64,000 nucleotides of DNA from Imbricaverruca yamaguchii (Eukaryota > Arthropoda > Thecostraca > Neoverrucidae). Numbering within the stretch: position 1 is the stretch's first letter; every line of letters starts with the position of its first letter. The notes beneath the pieces were generated by a model. The model saw only the letters and a program-made list of their open reading frames with translations, had not been told where the DNA came from and made no database searches. The DNA lies in contig JAOTOL010001600.1 in assembly GCA_034440575.1 (NCBI GenBank), forward strand, positions 1,560,001 to 1,624,000, in the 5' to 3' direction. Made by a program: the position numbers and the translations under genes. Positions 40,372 to 53,400 of the stretch are shown piece by piece.

Positions 40372-40416
40372 CAAGCGACGATGACAGACCAGCACTAGTG
40401 CCGTTCTCTGGAACTC

Positions 40417-41043
40417 ATGCTTAGCAGTTGCAACACCACAGAAAGCGCACTAACGGAGCCAACCGACGCCAAACACCCGTCCGGTTCGAAAGTCTCAACT
40501 TCCTTTACGAGAGACACCGGCCACAAGCCGGCTGCAGCCGGCGCGGCCGGTCCGGGAGCTGCCGACGCCAAGCCTGCGGCCGGTCCAGAGGCTGCCGACG
40601 CCAAGCCTGCGGCCGGCCCGGGAGCTGCCGACGCCAAGCCTGCGGCCGGCCCGGGGGCTGCCGACGCCAAGCCTGCGGCCGGTCCAGAGGCTGCCGACGC
40701 CAAGCCTGCGGCGGACGCGTCCGGTCGCGACGATGAGCCGACGGTGGCGTTCACGTGTCACCTGTGCGGCCTGAGCGAGCGGTGCCACTACCACGGCGCG
40801 CGGCCGCCGTTCACGCGCGCCGTGCAGCCGGTGGAGGCGTCGTACGTGCTGCGGGACCCGTTCGAGCCGCGCGGTCGCGGCCAGCTGCTGCTGCTCGGCT
40901 CCGACTGCGCGCTGTGCGGCCGCGCCGTGTGCCAGGATGCCGGCTGCAGCGTGTTCTACACGCGTCGCTTCTGTCTGCCATGCGCGAGGGCGCGAGCCGA
41001 CGAGTTTCCGGCGCAGCTACGCGCCAGACTGGCGCCCGTGTGA
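40417..41043 (+). CDS. CDPF1: Cysteine-rich DPF motif domain-containing protein 1
   Basis: This is a 208-residue reading frame in one exon. Residues 111-208 match the CDPF1 domain: CHLCGL (C114, C117), a Pro-Pro-Phe step, SYVLRDPFEP with the signature DPF at 147-149, LLLGSDCALCGR (C164, C167), C172, C177, then FYTRRFCLPC (C186, C189). The cysteine pairs suggest zinc binding. The family's function is not established. The N-terminal 100 residues are unusual: human CDPF1 is about 120 residues, while this protein has a low-complexity Ala/Pro/Lys region with five 11-residue repeats of the type AADAKPAAGPG (40557-40712). An acceptor-like TTGCATTACAG ends near 40371, so a 5' non-coding exon probably exists. 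A six-codon upstream frame begins at 40381. The domain identity is confident; the start codon is moderately so. Confidence 0.88.
   Translation: MLSSCNTTESALTEPTDAKHPSGSKVSTSFTRDTGHKPAAAGAAGPGAADAKPAAGPEAADAKPAAGPGAADAKPAAGPGAADAKPAAGPEAADAKPAADASGRDDEPTVAFTCHLCGLSERCHYHGARPPFTRAVQPVEASYVLRDPFEPRGRGQLLLLGSDCALCGRAVCQDAGCSVFYTRRFCLPCARARADEFPAQLRARLAPV
40557..40712 (+). repeat. 33-bp coding minisatellite in CDPF1
   Basis: About five in-frame copies of a 33-bp GC-rich unit encode AADAKPAAGP plus G or E. The array is inside the reading frame and keeps it open. It lies just upstream of the conserved cysteine domain. Confidence 0.85.
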
Positions 41044-43464
41044 GCGCGGGGCGGAGGGACCGGCGACCGGCAGGTGTCCTCATGAGTTGTGACTGTGGAA
41101 TCATCATGAGATGTGACTGAGGAACCCTCGTGAGATGTGACTGCGGGGTCCTCGTGAGACGTGACTGCGAGGTCCTCATGTGATGTGGTGTGTCCGTCGG
41201 TGAGCTGCGGACTGTACTGCGGTCCGCCAGTCGCTGACCCGTGGCCGCGGATGATGATCTCTCATGGGTGTGGTGGGAAAGGTGCGTCATGGAATCCTTG
41301 ATTGTGAAGTTTTCATTACATGATACGCAGTGCAAGGAATTCATTTCTGAATTGTCTGCAAGTCCGTCTGATCCTGTGGATAGTGCGAAATGTTCGAAGT
41401 GATAATTGTTCTGGGATATTTGTGGTGTGTATGTGTTGACTCTTTTCACTTACGTCGGAATACATAACGTGACCTGGTGTATCACTCATGGATCGCACAT
41501 GCCATTATATATATTTTTTATAGCAGGAACGGAATATTCATGGGTCGGCCTGGCGGCCTATGCATCACGCTAGTTGATAAATATATTCATCAGCTAGCGT
41601 GATAAAAAGGACAATGTCAGAGTATATGCTGCCTAATGGTTTCCACTGTTTTGCATGAGAGATTCATTGTTTTACAGCTTTTTGTTCCGTGAAGAAGGAT
41701 TTTCGAAGGTGTTCTTCGTATTTCAGCTATTTTCTTTGGGACATTTTTCGTTCACTTCATATACCATTTACTGCGTTAAACAAATGCAGTACATCAAGTG
41801 CAAGGGATACCCTGCATTCTCGCCATTTAATGAAGACTAGGTGCAAGTGAGCACTCTCGTGCCTGTACCAAGAAAACAAGTTTAGGCGACGGTACTGAAG
41901 CACGCAATCGCGCTGGTGAAGCCTTTGCAATTTTGTGTTATGCATTGCGATTTAATGCTCCGTTGTTAAGCTTACATAGTGTATTCGCACTCATATTGAT
42001 ATGCGCATGCATGCTTGCGTATTCATATACACATATTGTTGCATCTCATCGGACAAAATTTCACGTTCTTCCATGCATCAGGGATCATAATGATATGCTA
42101 CTCCTCTCCTCAGATAACGTCTGTTACGACACAGTCCCTTTCTGGCCATGGGACCCACCACGCCTTAATTTCAGCTGTTTTCACCTGGAACTAAATCTGT
42201 GACCTCTTTGACCAACATGGAAAACATATTGCCCCTTGCCTGTTATTTATATTTCAGTTTCATCGCCAATAGTTTTTATATACGTAGTGAAGCAATCAGT
42301 TTGCATCACGGAACTAGGTATTTCCTTCTTATTGCCCTTCCGATGGTGAACAGGTCTTATTTGTTTTTTTCTGCCAATTTTCACCACAGCATTTGCTCTG
42401 AAGCACTACAGTCGTTGAAAGTGTTTTTTTTTCTTCTATTTTCGTACTTAAAACTAACGCCGTGGCCTGTGTCGGCGTGACTGCACCATCATTAGAACGC
42501 TCCCGCATGGTGTATCGGACGATCTGAACCCTGTCTTTCGTGCTCTCTGTGGCAGGCACAGCTCCACCGAGAGTAAGCACTCCATTTGTTCTGCTTCAAT
42601 ATCGAAGTGATGTCTTGACCTTTGCCGTGAACTAAAAGCAAAAAGTAAAATTATACTTTTGATGATACTTTCGGGATTGTATTTTCGCCGAGGCGGCGCG
42701 GAGAGTGCTGAGCAAACGGTTCCGGTTTTCATTAGCGTACCGGATCGGTACGCCAAACCGGGAGGCTGTCACGCTGGCCTCATCGCACCTCACTGAAATA
42801 CGTAAGCGACAGCGAAGTGCAAGCTGTTGTCCGCTACATGTGTGACGCTGCGTAACGAAGCTGGTCAGGTCGGGGGTCGGACAATGACGCTCACTCAGGG
42901 ATCCACTCGACAGGCGAACGACAGCAAAATAGTGCTGCTAGCGCAAATGGATTGACCCCGTGGGAAGCATCGTAGCTTAAGAAGTGTCAACAACTGATAT
43001 GAGCTGTTAGGAAGGATACTTTAAAAAGAGAGGCCAGTGAGTATTGCTCACTTTCAGTCCACCTCAACACCTTTGACCTCTAGCCGGGAAAGGCTCGGGT
43101 GCACCACAGCCAACCCTTGCTCGACGGATTGTTCAACCAAAGAGACCCTTTTCAGAGGAAAAAGCGCCGCTTCAGTACGCCTGAATCCACCCTCACACCC
43201 TATTCAACGATTTTTTTTATCTGATGGACGTCGAGGGCACCCCTCTCAGCAAATGTATATCTCCGCGCATATGCCTGGATCCGCCCCTGCTTGCTAGCTG
43301 CCGTCATCTGTGATGCAGACTGCTCCATCTTCGTGTAATATCCATGCATCACCACAAGCGTCGAATGACATGCACACTTGGGGTTCGGAATGGTCGTACG
43401 CCTCTTGTCTGATGCTGATTGAAAATGTAAAACTGACCGAACTGTCCGCCCACAGTTACGCGGA
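41044..43464. other. CDPF1 3' flank and RPP21 5' flank
   Basis: 41075-41200 has a short repeat (GTCCTCGTGAGACGTGACTGCG type) just after the CDPF1 stop. The hairpin at 41565 follows. No other gene is supported. Confidence 0.5.
41565..41602. other. Near-perfect 14-bp hairpin downstream of CDPF1
   Basis: TCACGCTAGTTGAT and ATCAGCTAGCGTGA with a 10-base AT-rich loop and one G-T type mismatch, about 520 bases after the CDPF1 stop. Confidence 0.9.
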
Positions 43465-44544
43465 ATGTCTCGCGGCGGTCTGGACAGTTTCCAGCGCGCC
43501 AACTACCTGTACCAGGCGTCGTGCGCGGCGCTGCGGGTGGGCGGCGTGGCCAGCTCGCGCCACTACTCGCACCAGCTGATCGAGGTGGCGCAGAAGGCCG
43601 TGCTGCGGCTGGACCGGCAGCTGAAGCGCACGCTGTGTCGCGCCTGCCGCAGCCTGCTGGTGCCGGGCGTCACGTGCACGGTGCGCACGCGACGCCGGCC
43701 GCAGCGCTGCCAGGTGTGGACGTGCGACGCGTGCGGCCAGTGTCGCCGCCGGCCGTGTCCGCGGCCGCCCGCACACCGCCGACAGGTGACGGCAGCCGCT
43801 GACACCATCCGGGCACAGACTGCCAGGGCGGCCGACACCGACCGGGCACAGACTGCCAGAGCGGCCGACACCGACCGGGCAGAGACTGCCAGAGCGGCCG
43901 ACACCATCCGGGCACAGACTGCCAGAGCGGCCGACACCGACCGGGCACAGACTGCCAGAGCGGCCGACACCGACCGGGCAGAGACTGCCAGAGCGGCCGA
44001 CACCGACCGGGCACAGACTGCCAGAGCGGCCGACACCGACCGGGCACAGACTGCCAGAGCGGCCGACACTGACCGGGCAGAGACTGCCAGAGCGGCCGAC
44101 ACCGACCGGGCAGAGACTGCCAGAGCGGCCGACACCATCCGGGCACAGACTGCCAGAGCGGCCGACACCGACCGGGCACAGACTGCCAGAGCGGCCGACA
44201 CCGACCGGGCAGAGACTGCCAGAGCGGCCGACACCATCCGGGCACAGACTGCCAGAGCGGCCGACACCGACCAGGCGCAGACTGCCAGAGCGGCCGACAC
44301 CGACCGGGCACAGACTGCCAGAACGGCCGACACTGACCGGGCACAGACTGCCAGAGCGGCCGACACTGACCAGGCACAGACTGCCAGAGCGGCCGACACC
44401 ATCCGGGCAGAGACTGCCAGAGCGGCCGACACCGACCGGGCACAGACTGCCAGAGCGGCCGACACCATCCGGGCAGAGACTGCCAGAGCGGCCGACACCA
44501 TCCGGGCACAGACTGCCAGAGCGGCCGACACCGCCGACAGGTGA
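43465..44544 (+). CDS. RPP21: Ribonuclease P/MRP subunit RPP21 (Rpr2 family), with repeat-extended or uncertain C-terminus
   Basis: Residues 1-107 match RPP21: SFQRANYLYQAS near the start, then VLRLDRQLKRTLCRACRSLLVPG, then VWTCDACG. The zinc ribbon is C58-x2-C61 with C87-x2-C90. RPP21 is a protein subunit of nuclear RNase P, which removes tRNA 5' leaders. The ATG at 43465 gives the same N-terminal length as the human protein. After residue 107 the frame runs into a 33-bp tandem array (11-residue unit, 22 copies) and stops at 44542-44544. Two models fit. In one, the repeat is coding and the protein is 359 residues. In the other, CAG|GTGACG at 43786 is a splice donor, the array is intronic, and a terminal exon lies after the acceptor-like CCGCAG near 45540. 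The RPP21 core is confident; the C-terminal model is not. Confidence 0.85.
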   Translation: MSRGGLDSFQRANYLYQASCAALRVGGVASSRHYSHQLIEVAQKAVLRLDRQLKRTLCRACRSLLVPGVTCTVRTRRRPQRCQVWTCDACGQCRRRPCPRPPAHRRQVTAAADTIRAQTARAADTDRAQTARAADTDRAETARAADTIRAQTARAADTDRAQTARAADTDRAETARAADTDRAQTARAADTDRAQTARAADTDRAETARAADTDRAETARAADTIRAQTARAADTDRAQTARAADTDRAETARAADTIRAQTARAADTDQAQTARAADTDRAQTARTADTDRAQTARAADTDQAQTARAADTIRAETARAADTDRAQTARAADTIRAETARAADTIRAQTARAADTADR

Positions 44545-45535
44545 CGGCAGCCGCTGACACCATCCGGGCACAGACTGCCAGAGCGGCCGACACCGACCGG
44601 GCAGAGACTGCCAGAGCGGCCGACACCGACCGGGCAGAGACTGCCAGCGCGACCGACACCGACCGGGCACAGACTGCCAGAGCGGCTGGCACTCACCGGG
44701 CACAGACTGCCAGAGCGGCTGGCACTCACCGGGCACAGACTGCCAGAGCGGCCGACACCGACCGGGCAGAGACTGCCAGAGCGGCCGACACCGACCGGGC
44801 ACAGACTGCCAGAGCGGCCGACACTGACCGGGCAGAGACTGCCAGAGCGGCCGACACCGACCGGGCACAGACTGCCAGAGCGGCTGGCACTCACTGGGCA
44901 CAGACTGCCAGAGCGGCTGGCACTCACCGGGCAGAGACTGCCAGAGCGGCCGACACCGACCGGGCAGAGACTGCCAGAGCGGCCGACACCGACCGGGCAG
45001 AGACTGCCAGAGCGGCCGACACTGACCGGGCAGAGACTGCCAGAGCGGCCGACACCGACCGGGCAGAGACTGCCAGAGCGGCCGACACCGACCGGGCAGA
45101 GACTGCCAGAGCGGCCGACACCGACCGGGCACAGACTGCCAGAGCGGCCGACACCGACCGGGCAGAGACTGCCAGAGCGGCCGACACCGACCGGGCAGAG
45201 ACTGCCAGAGCGGCCGACACCATCCGGGCACAGACTGCCAGAGCGGCCGACACCGACCAGGCGCAGACTGCCAGAGCGGCTGGCACTCACCGGGCAGAGA
45301 CTGCCAGAGCGGCCGACACCGACCGGGCACAGACTGCCAGAGCGGCCGACACCGACCGGGCAGAGACTGCCAGAGCGGCCGACACCGACCGGGCAGAGAC
45401 TGCCAGAGCGGCCGACACCGACCGGGCAGAGACTGCCAGAGCGGCCGACACTGACCGGGCAGAGACTGCCAGAGCGGCCGACACTGACCGGGCACAGACT
45501 GCCAGAGCGGCCGACACCGACCGGGCAGAGACTGC
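43796..45535 (+). repeat. 33-bp tandem array (about 52 copies) at and beyond the RPP21 C-terminus
   Basis: The unit is GC-rich and encodes AADTDRAQTAR on the plus strand, with variants DRAE, IRAQ, DQAQ and GTHRAQ. Because 33 is a multiple of 3, all six frames stay open, which produces very long spurious frames on both strands. The 53-bp sequence entering the array near 43777 recurs near 44532, 755 bp later. As 755 is not a multiple of 3, the second copy brings in the TGA that ends the first frame. Confidence 0.95.
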
Positions 45536-45716
45536 CGCAGCGGTCTTGCACCTGCAGACGACAACAGGAGCAACGCAGGGTACCGACACCACAGCGGCCT
45601 GCTTGCACGTGCAGGCGACAGCAGGAGACGCCCAGGATACCGGCACAGCTGCCTCGCCGCACGTGCAGGTGGCAGCAGGAGCGGCGCAGGACACCGGCAC
45701 AGAGGTTTCCAGCTAA
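45536..45716 (+). repeat. Three diverged units of about 57 bp after the 33-bp array
   Basis: Three successive units each carry a CACCTGCAG- or CACGTGCAG-like start and a GACACCGGCACAG-like end. In one frame they encode Ala/Thr/Gln-rich sequence ending at a stop at 45716. In the frame expected if 43785 splices to about 45540 they encode a Cys/Arg-rich tail with repeated CRRQQE. Either could be the RPP21 C-terminus; neither is proven. Confidence 0.5.
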
Positions 45717-48440
45717 AGTTGCGTGTCGGTTCAGCGGCAAGCTGATAAAGCGAGTGGACGTCACAGCGGATAGATGTTGAGGACACTGAGAATAATGGTG
45801 GGCCGAGTGGATGCGACAACAGTGAGAAGAGTAAGCAACGAACTAGTGAACGAGTGTGTGTCGGACTAATGGAGTAGTTAGTAAGCTAATAAGCGAATGG
45901 ATGTCGACTTAATGGAGCGTCGCATTCATCAGAAAACCGATGGAGCGAGTTGGAGGTCAAAATAAATCCACTTTGGCCAAGCCGGGAGGGTTGCCCTTAA
46001 AATCCCCCGTCCCCTCGCCTTCGCCAGGCCGACCGACAACTCTACCTTCGCAAGGCTGTGGGAGGGACTTTTGAAAATCCCTTCTTTTCAGCTTCCGATC
46101 TACGTAGGATATGATGAAATGCAAAAAATACTTTGGAAAGCTCTGGTCATGTGTAGCCCGAAGTATACCTAGGTTTTTTTACATTTTGATCGATGGTAAG
46201 GTAGCCTTTGACCGTACGAAGCGAACAGGCCTCGACTTAAATCCCTGGAAATGGTTTTGAAAAAGGCGGAGCTTGGTTTCTTACCACCTTGTTTTTTCTC
46301 GTGAATCAACGTAGATGAATGTATTTATATTGCTTGTTGAAAGGGGTCGGGATAATAGGTCAGATCGGGTCAAAATCCGGCTTGAAGACCAGTTTCTGAA
46401 CCATGCATGCCACAGGAAAAACGTCATTGGCAAGTGATAGCTTAGGGCTCATGTTCATCTTGTTTCTTCATTTTCTGTTATTCTCGGGTCGCTAACGGCC
46501 ATAATGGGTCGACCCAGTGATATCACTTTTGCCTTGGGGATGGCATGAAAAATATGAATGTGTACGGCTGGTAGCCTTTCAACAGAAGCATTCAAGGAAA
46601 TTATGAGCATATGCTTGATATTCGAAAAACCTAAGGTCGGGTAAGGTTGCGCCGTATGGTCAGGTCAAGTAAGTTTAAGATTGAATATCCCAGCCCAGCT
46701 GAAGTATACAAATTTGTTCCCCTCCCCTCCCCCAAAAAAATTGAAACAGCTTTGTGAACTGTCCAGCTCCTAACCGCGTAAAGCTCCTGACCTGACCCGA
46801 TCTTAGGCCATGATAGGACAATGGACGCATTGGTAAAACGATCACTGCAGCCTTCGCTCATATGCACAGTACTTCAGGCAATTTTTCTCAAGAAATTTCA
46901 AACGGGTCAAACCAGTTCATTCAGGTCAGATACACGAGATTAGTGTCATCCAATGTTAGTTCGGCTTAGGCGGTGTTGAAACTGAATTAATATATGATTT
47001 CGCGAACGACAGCAATATTCTGCATGAGATGCCATTGTGTAGAATGTCGTCATGCTTGACCTGTCCTCTTGCCATTGACCTTGACACATCCTGGGCCATG
47101 TCCTTGAATGCTCATTACAACCTCTATCCTTTTTTGGCGTGGAATGTGTTCCAGTTCAAACAAATCGACATACAAATTCAATTTTACACACGTAATAGGG
47201 CAAACAAAACGCGGAAGTTGATCTGATCTCAGGTTAATAAACTTCACCAAATTTTGAATTCCCAGCTGACATGTTGTACGTCTTGATGAAGGGACATTAT
47301 GATTTGAGTTTCGGACATTGAGATTTGAGGATGTTGCAACTATTCCGAATGACGAAACAGAAGATTTTGGAGCATTGCTCACCGACCCGTCCCAGGTCAG
47401 TGACTTGACCTGGATCTGAAATTTGTACGAGATATCCAAAGCGAGTGTATAAGAAGCTATCGAAAACTCTGTGCCTGCGTCTACTTAGTCGGCCGCTATC
47501 CCGGAGGAGCCTAATGGACTCTCCAAAGCCTCACCCTCGGTCCAGCGATGATTAATAGCATATACGTCGACCTTGTGTTGAAACTTGAAGGTCGGATGGT
47601 AGAACAGGGCAACACGTTCTCCACAATCTCCAATGTCATGCTTGGATATTGAACGTAAAGCCAACATTCGGAGGCAATAATTGTGTCCTTTCGTTATGTT
47701 ATTGTGCATGCATGGTCTTGCCACACATGAGGTGAACTACAACCCTACTGTAATGCTTTCTCAAAGAGGGCGAGAGAAGCATGACAAACCATGGCCACAG
47801 CTAGGCAACCGGACGTCACACATGATGAGATTTCGTCACTCTGAAAGGTACTATGCTATGCCTCATGTTGCTACACGAACCTGACTTGATGTGCTTCCTG
47901 GGTGACGTGTCTACTTGCCTCATTAAAGACTGGTTTGTTGTTACAAATGTTTGAGAACGACACCTGCGTTTATCTTGTCTGTCTCCGCAGCTGTGACAAT
48001 TGCATCCAAGCTTGTATTTGGCTGCAAAATGTCCCTCTTGAGATATAGCTGCTGCGTTTTCATCTGTACATTTGGTGGTGCAGGCAGCAGACACGTTGTG
48101 CATTATAAATAAATGCAGTGATTCAAGGATTTATTTCTGTGTACAATGTTTCTTCCTCTTCCAAAAAGCTTCGTTTGATCACAGTATTTCATAGGGCGTA
48201 CTTTTCATTCCCTTTCTATTGTGTGTGGGGGAGGGGGCAGTCTGCAAGAACCTTATGGTGGCGGTGGGATAAGGATCTGGGCCGTTCCATCATCAATCTG
48301 GGCCGGAAAGGCATCACATCTAGGGGCAACCACTGTAAAGTGTAATTGCAACATGATGCCGATGCAATATCGCTCTTGTGCCCGCCACCCAATATTATTA
48401 TAACTGTTAATTCATTCGCATTATTCAGATAAATCCGTTT
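45717..48440. other. No gene recognised
   Basis: An AATAAA lies near 45960 and could serve RPP21. No coding frame, RNA or repeat of note was supported in the rest. Confidence 0.45.
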
Positions 48441-48454
48441 AAAGTGTAGCAGCT

Positions 48455-48615
48455 AGGGGACGAGTAGCCTAGGGGTAAGTCGCTTGTCTCATAAGCGAAA
48501 GGTTGCGGGTTCGAATCTCACCTGTCGCTACTCTTCGCCCGCGACCAATCGGCGTGAGAGATTGGTGACGCTACGTGACTCAACGGTCGATGTGTCGTAA
48601 AACCAATAGCCAACC
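48455..48615 (+). mobile_element. tRNA-derived SINE (family 2) with target-site duplication
   Basis: A 161-bp element. The head GAGTAGCCTAGGGGTAAGT is box A and GGGTTCGAATC is box B. An anticodon-like CAT lies in CTCATAA. The tail ends GTCGTAAAACCAATAGCCAACC. It is flanked by 14-bp direct repeats AAAGTGTAGCAGCT (48441-48454) and AAAGTGTAGCTGCT (48616-48629), 13 of 14 matching, so the boundaries are exact. Confidence 0.9.
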
Positions 48616-49539
48616 AAAGTGTAGCTGCTCTTAAGTGACTGCTGAAAAGTAATGCTGTTTTATTTTGATTCACCACCCATCGACGAATCAATTGAATAAT
48701 TTTCATTTTACCATTATCGTTGCAACCAATCCAGTGAAGCACGATTAAGAAACAATACAAATTGCTACTCCTCTCGCATAAGCACAAGTTGATTCAGGAC
48801 CTAAGCATGAGTTTCGCCAGTAGGACAAGTGCCTCACATTTCCTCGAGACGGGAATCCCTTTCACCTATAGCCATATAGTCAGGTCTGAAACGAAATTAA
48901 GTGGGTCATTATAAAATGAGTAGCGTATGTCACCGTTTCGTAGCGAAATAACACGCTATGTTGATCGGTGATGAAGGCTGGGCTCTACGAAACTGGCCTG
49001 TTGGATGAAGCTTATGAAAAAAATAACCCGGGGCTGGAGGTCATGGGTGGGTAGGGGTTCTAGGGACCCCCGGGAGAGTGGGGGTCGAAGTTCCCCCTCC
49101 CTGATTTGGTACCTTATTAATGCTAATTCCTCAAGTCCCGTGTTCAATTCGTAAATGCTCCGACCCGGACTCCCAGGTTTGGTGAGTTATGCAGCCTTGG
49201 AATGACAGTCCAAACGGGATGATCGGAGACATCCACTGACGACTATAGCGCCGTAACGTAAACGTAAACGGAGAAGCACGCCAGTTCCTGAATGGGGACA
49301 CGATCGATAAAAACGGTGGCCTCTGAGGGCTACCTACGCAGCTGACGAAGCTGAAGACAGGCAATATGTCGTCACCCTGCTAGCCCATTGTTGGTATATT
49401 CGTCGCGTCATCCATGATTCGCGAGAACGGTGTTCCTGAGGACTGCCTACACGGTTGAAGAAGCTGAAGTCAGCCAATACGTGGGCGCCTCACTGGCTCA
49501 TTGTTGGTATATTCGTCACACGTTGCTCCCCCAGTCCTG

Positions 49540-50040
49540 AGAGCCGCGACATGGGGTGCCCCGCTTCCCCGGACAGGGGCTCTGGCGATGACGGTCGGGC
49601 GTGTCGCCGCCCCGTCATCCGGACGCCCCAGCACGACCAGAGGCAAGCCAAACAGCCGGCGGCGTCAGTGATTGACGGCGTTTTTAGCGGCGGCCGGTGT
49701 GCACGTTATGACGCGTCCGCGTGTTCCGGTGTGGCGGCCGCTCGCCGGCCGGTGGGTGGCCGGTGCGCGGCACGGCCCGGTGGTCCCGCCCGTCACCACT
49801 GTTTCACTGTTTACGTCTGTGTGATCTGGTGTTGCGTCCGGCGCGTCGGGACGGACGGGTGCCGGCGATGGCCACGGCCAGTAGCCGGTACGGCGCCCCT
49901 CGCGCACGCACCGCATTGTCCGGCCGTACCTGACCGCGTCGACGGACCGCTGACGCGCTGGCACGGTGAGTGTTCGCCGGCCGCGGGTGGCCGGCCTTTG
50001 CCGCTCGCGCACGGTAAACGTCGGAACAGCCCGAACAATC
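49540..50040. other. CpG-rich island with a donor-like site
   Basis: About 500 bases are GC- and CpG-rich amid AT-rich DNA, with a CACG|GTGAGTG donor-like site near 49965. Open frames of 115-211 codons exist in several phases but match nothing I know. It could be a promoter with a first exon, or old repeat DNA. Confidence 0.35.
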
Positions 50041-50089
50041 TGTTCTACAATCGTGCCCCTTCTGAGGGTGGTTTATTGTTTATTGGATG

Positions 50090-50250
50090 ATTCACGACGC
50101 ACTTAATGCACATTCACGGATAATGGCGCCGCCCACTGTTTCACCGGGTGCCCCGGGATTTGGAAATGTCCGGACGGTGCGAGTGTCGAACCCGGGACCT
50201 TTGGTACCCAAAGCCCAACTCCTTAACTACTCGGCCACCCCCGCCCCCTT
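50090..50250 (-). mobile_element. tRNA-derived SINE (third type)
   Basis: On the minus strand: GGGGTGGCCGAGTAGTTAAGG (box A) and GTCCCGGGTTCGACAC (box B) with a TTTGGGT anticodon-like loop between them, then a non-tRNA body with CGGACATTTCCAAATCCC. The lack of a mature acceptor stem argues against a working tRNA gene. Confidence 0.65.
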
Positions 50251-50448
50251 CTGAGGGTGGAATTGCTTCGTGATGCACATTTAGGAGGCACGTCGTCAGC
50301 CCTCATGCTTGTTTGGTATAACGCGTGACGTATTTATAGCGTTGATCATGGTGCAATTGGAAGTTCAGTGCAACTAATTAAGCTGTGGGAGTGAAGTGTG
50401 AATAGCATTCCTAGCCTTCGAGACATAGGTATACAGCTCGAAGGTAAA

Positions 50449-50450
<2 letters not shown>

Positions 50451-50505
<55 letters not shown>

Positions 50506-50510
50506 TTTTA
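50451..50510. repeat. TA microsatellite plus T run
   Basis: About 47 bases of TA are followed by a T tract, just before the 50.5-51.25 kb satellite. Confidence 0.97.
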
Positions 50511-50519
50511 AACGGTAAC

Positions 50520-51250
50520 CGGACAAATCTGCGTGAAGTAAATATACGCATGGTAAATGTACGTAAGCACTTGCGTACATGCATGCGTAGAAGTGTGTAT
50601 GCGCAAATGTACATAAGCTCAAGTGTGCGTTAGCGCAGAAGTATGTGGGCTGAAATGGGCCTACGAGCCAATGTACATGCATTTACGCACGTCTACCTTT
50701 GTGTTTACGTTCATTTGGTTAGGTGCATGTGCCATACGTACATTTAAAATGCATACATTTGTAATATATCATTTTGTGTTCAGGCACACTTGTGTTTGCG
50801 TATATTTGCCATACTTACTTTTGTACGTGCGTACATTTCCTCACGTACACTTTGGTGCTTATATGTGGTTGGATACATCTGTCATCCGTGCACCTGCATT
50901 TGGGATACATAAATTTGCATTTGCCCACGTTCGCTCCCACGTACTTTTAATTGCGTCTATCTACATGTGCGCCTACGTACCTTTGCACCAACGTACATTT
51001 GCTATGCGTAGGTATTCACGTTTAGGTACTTTCGGTATTTGCATTCACAAACATTTTCTTTACTTACTTTTCCACGTACGTACATTTGCACATGCTCATA
51101 CATGCGTTTGCGCTCACGTATTGCTGCGCTTATGTGCATTTGTGCTGACTTACTTGTGTGCTTTCGTACATCTGCACATGCCTACATTTGCGCTGACATG
51201 CTTTTGCGCTTACGTACATTTGCAATTACGTGCATGTACGTATACGGTTG
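50520..51250. repeat. Degenerate TACGTACATTTGCG satellite
   Basis: About 730 bases of diverged units of roughly 20 bp around TACGTACATTTGCGC. They create a 231-codon plus-strand frame rich in repeated CAYVHL-like blocks. A shorter relative lies at 54900-54970. Confidence 0.75.
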
Positions 51251-51255
51251 GTTGG

Positions 51256-53041
<1,786 letters not shown>

Positions 53042-53153
53042 GCTCAGTGGCGACGGTCGTTCATTTCTGAAACCAATTCAGGGAATGGCACAATACATGA
53101 AGGCTATTGACCGTCCCAAATGTATTGGGTGACACACTCCATAGATTACCATG

Positions 53154-53400
53154 TTGCCGCCTCGGTTGCTCAGTTGGTTAGAGCGCTGGCCTGCATTGGT
53201 TTCACCTGGTCTGGCGAGACACAAGATTCAGATCGCTTTACATGCTTTCATTTAGCTCCCGACTGGGAGGGTCAGTTGGCAACTGGTCCGATAAGGCCGG
53301 GGACGAGCTGCCGGAGCGACCGTGTCTGTACATTGACGACAAGCTGCTCAGTCAAAATTATACCGTTGAACTTGAATGTGAAAATTATGGGGGGAAGGGC
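53154..53400 (+). mobile_element. tRNA-derived SINE (family 1), diverged
   Basis: A plus-strand copy: TTGCTCAGTTGGTTAGAGCG (box A) at about 53167, a body with GTTGGCAACTGGTCCGATAAGG and a diverged tail. Box B is mutated (GATTCAGATC), so it is unlikely to be transcribed. Confidence 0.8.

Noticed and set aside
43456..45819. Minus-strand open frames of 787 and 733 codons (WQSLPGRCRPL and CPVGVGRSGS repeats)
   Set aside because: They are the reverse complement of the 33-bp array. A repeat whose length is a multiple of 3 stays open in every frame, and the plus strand holds the recognisable RPP21 core.
48465..48530. Possible tRNA-Met gene (CAT in the anticodon position)
   Set aside because: The acceptor stem does not pair, and the sequence is the head of a 161-bp SINE bounded by a 14-bp target duplication.
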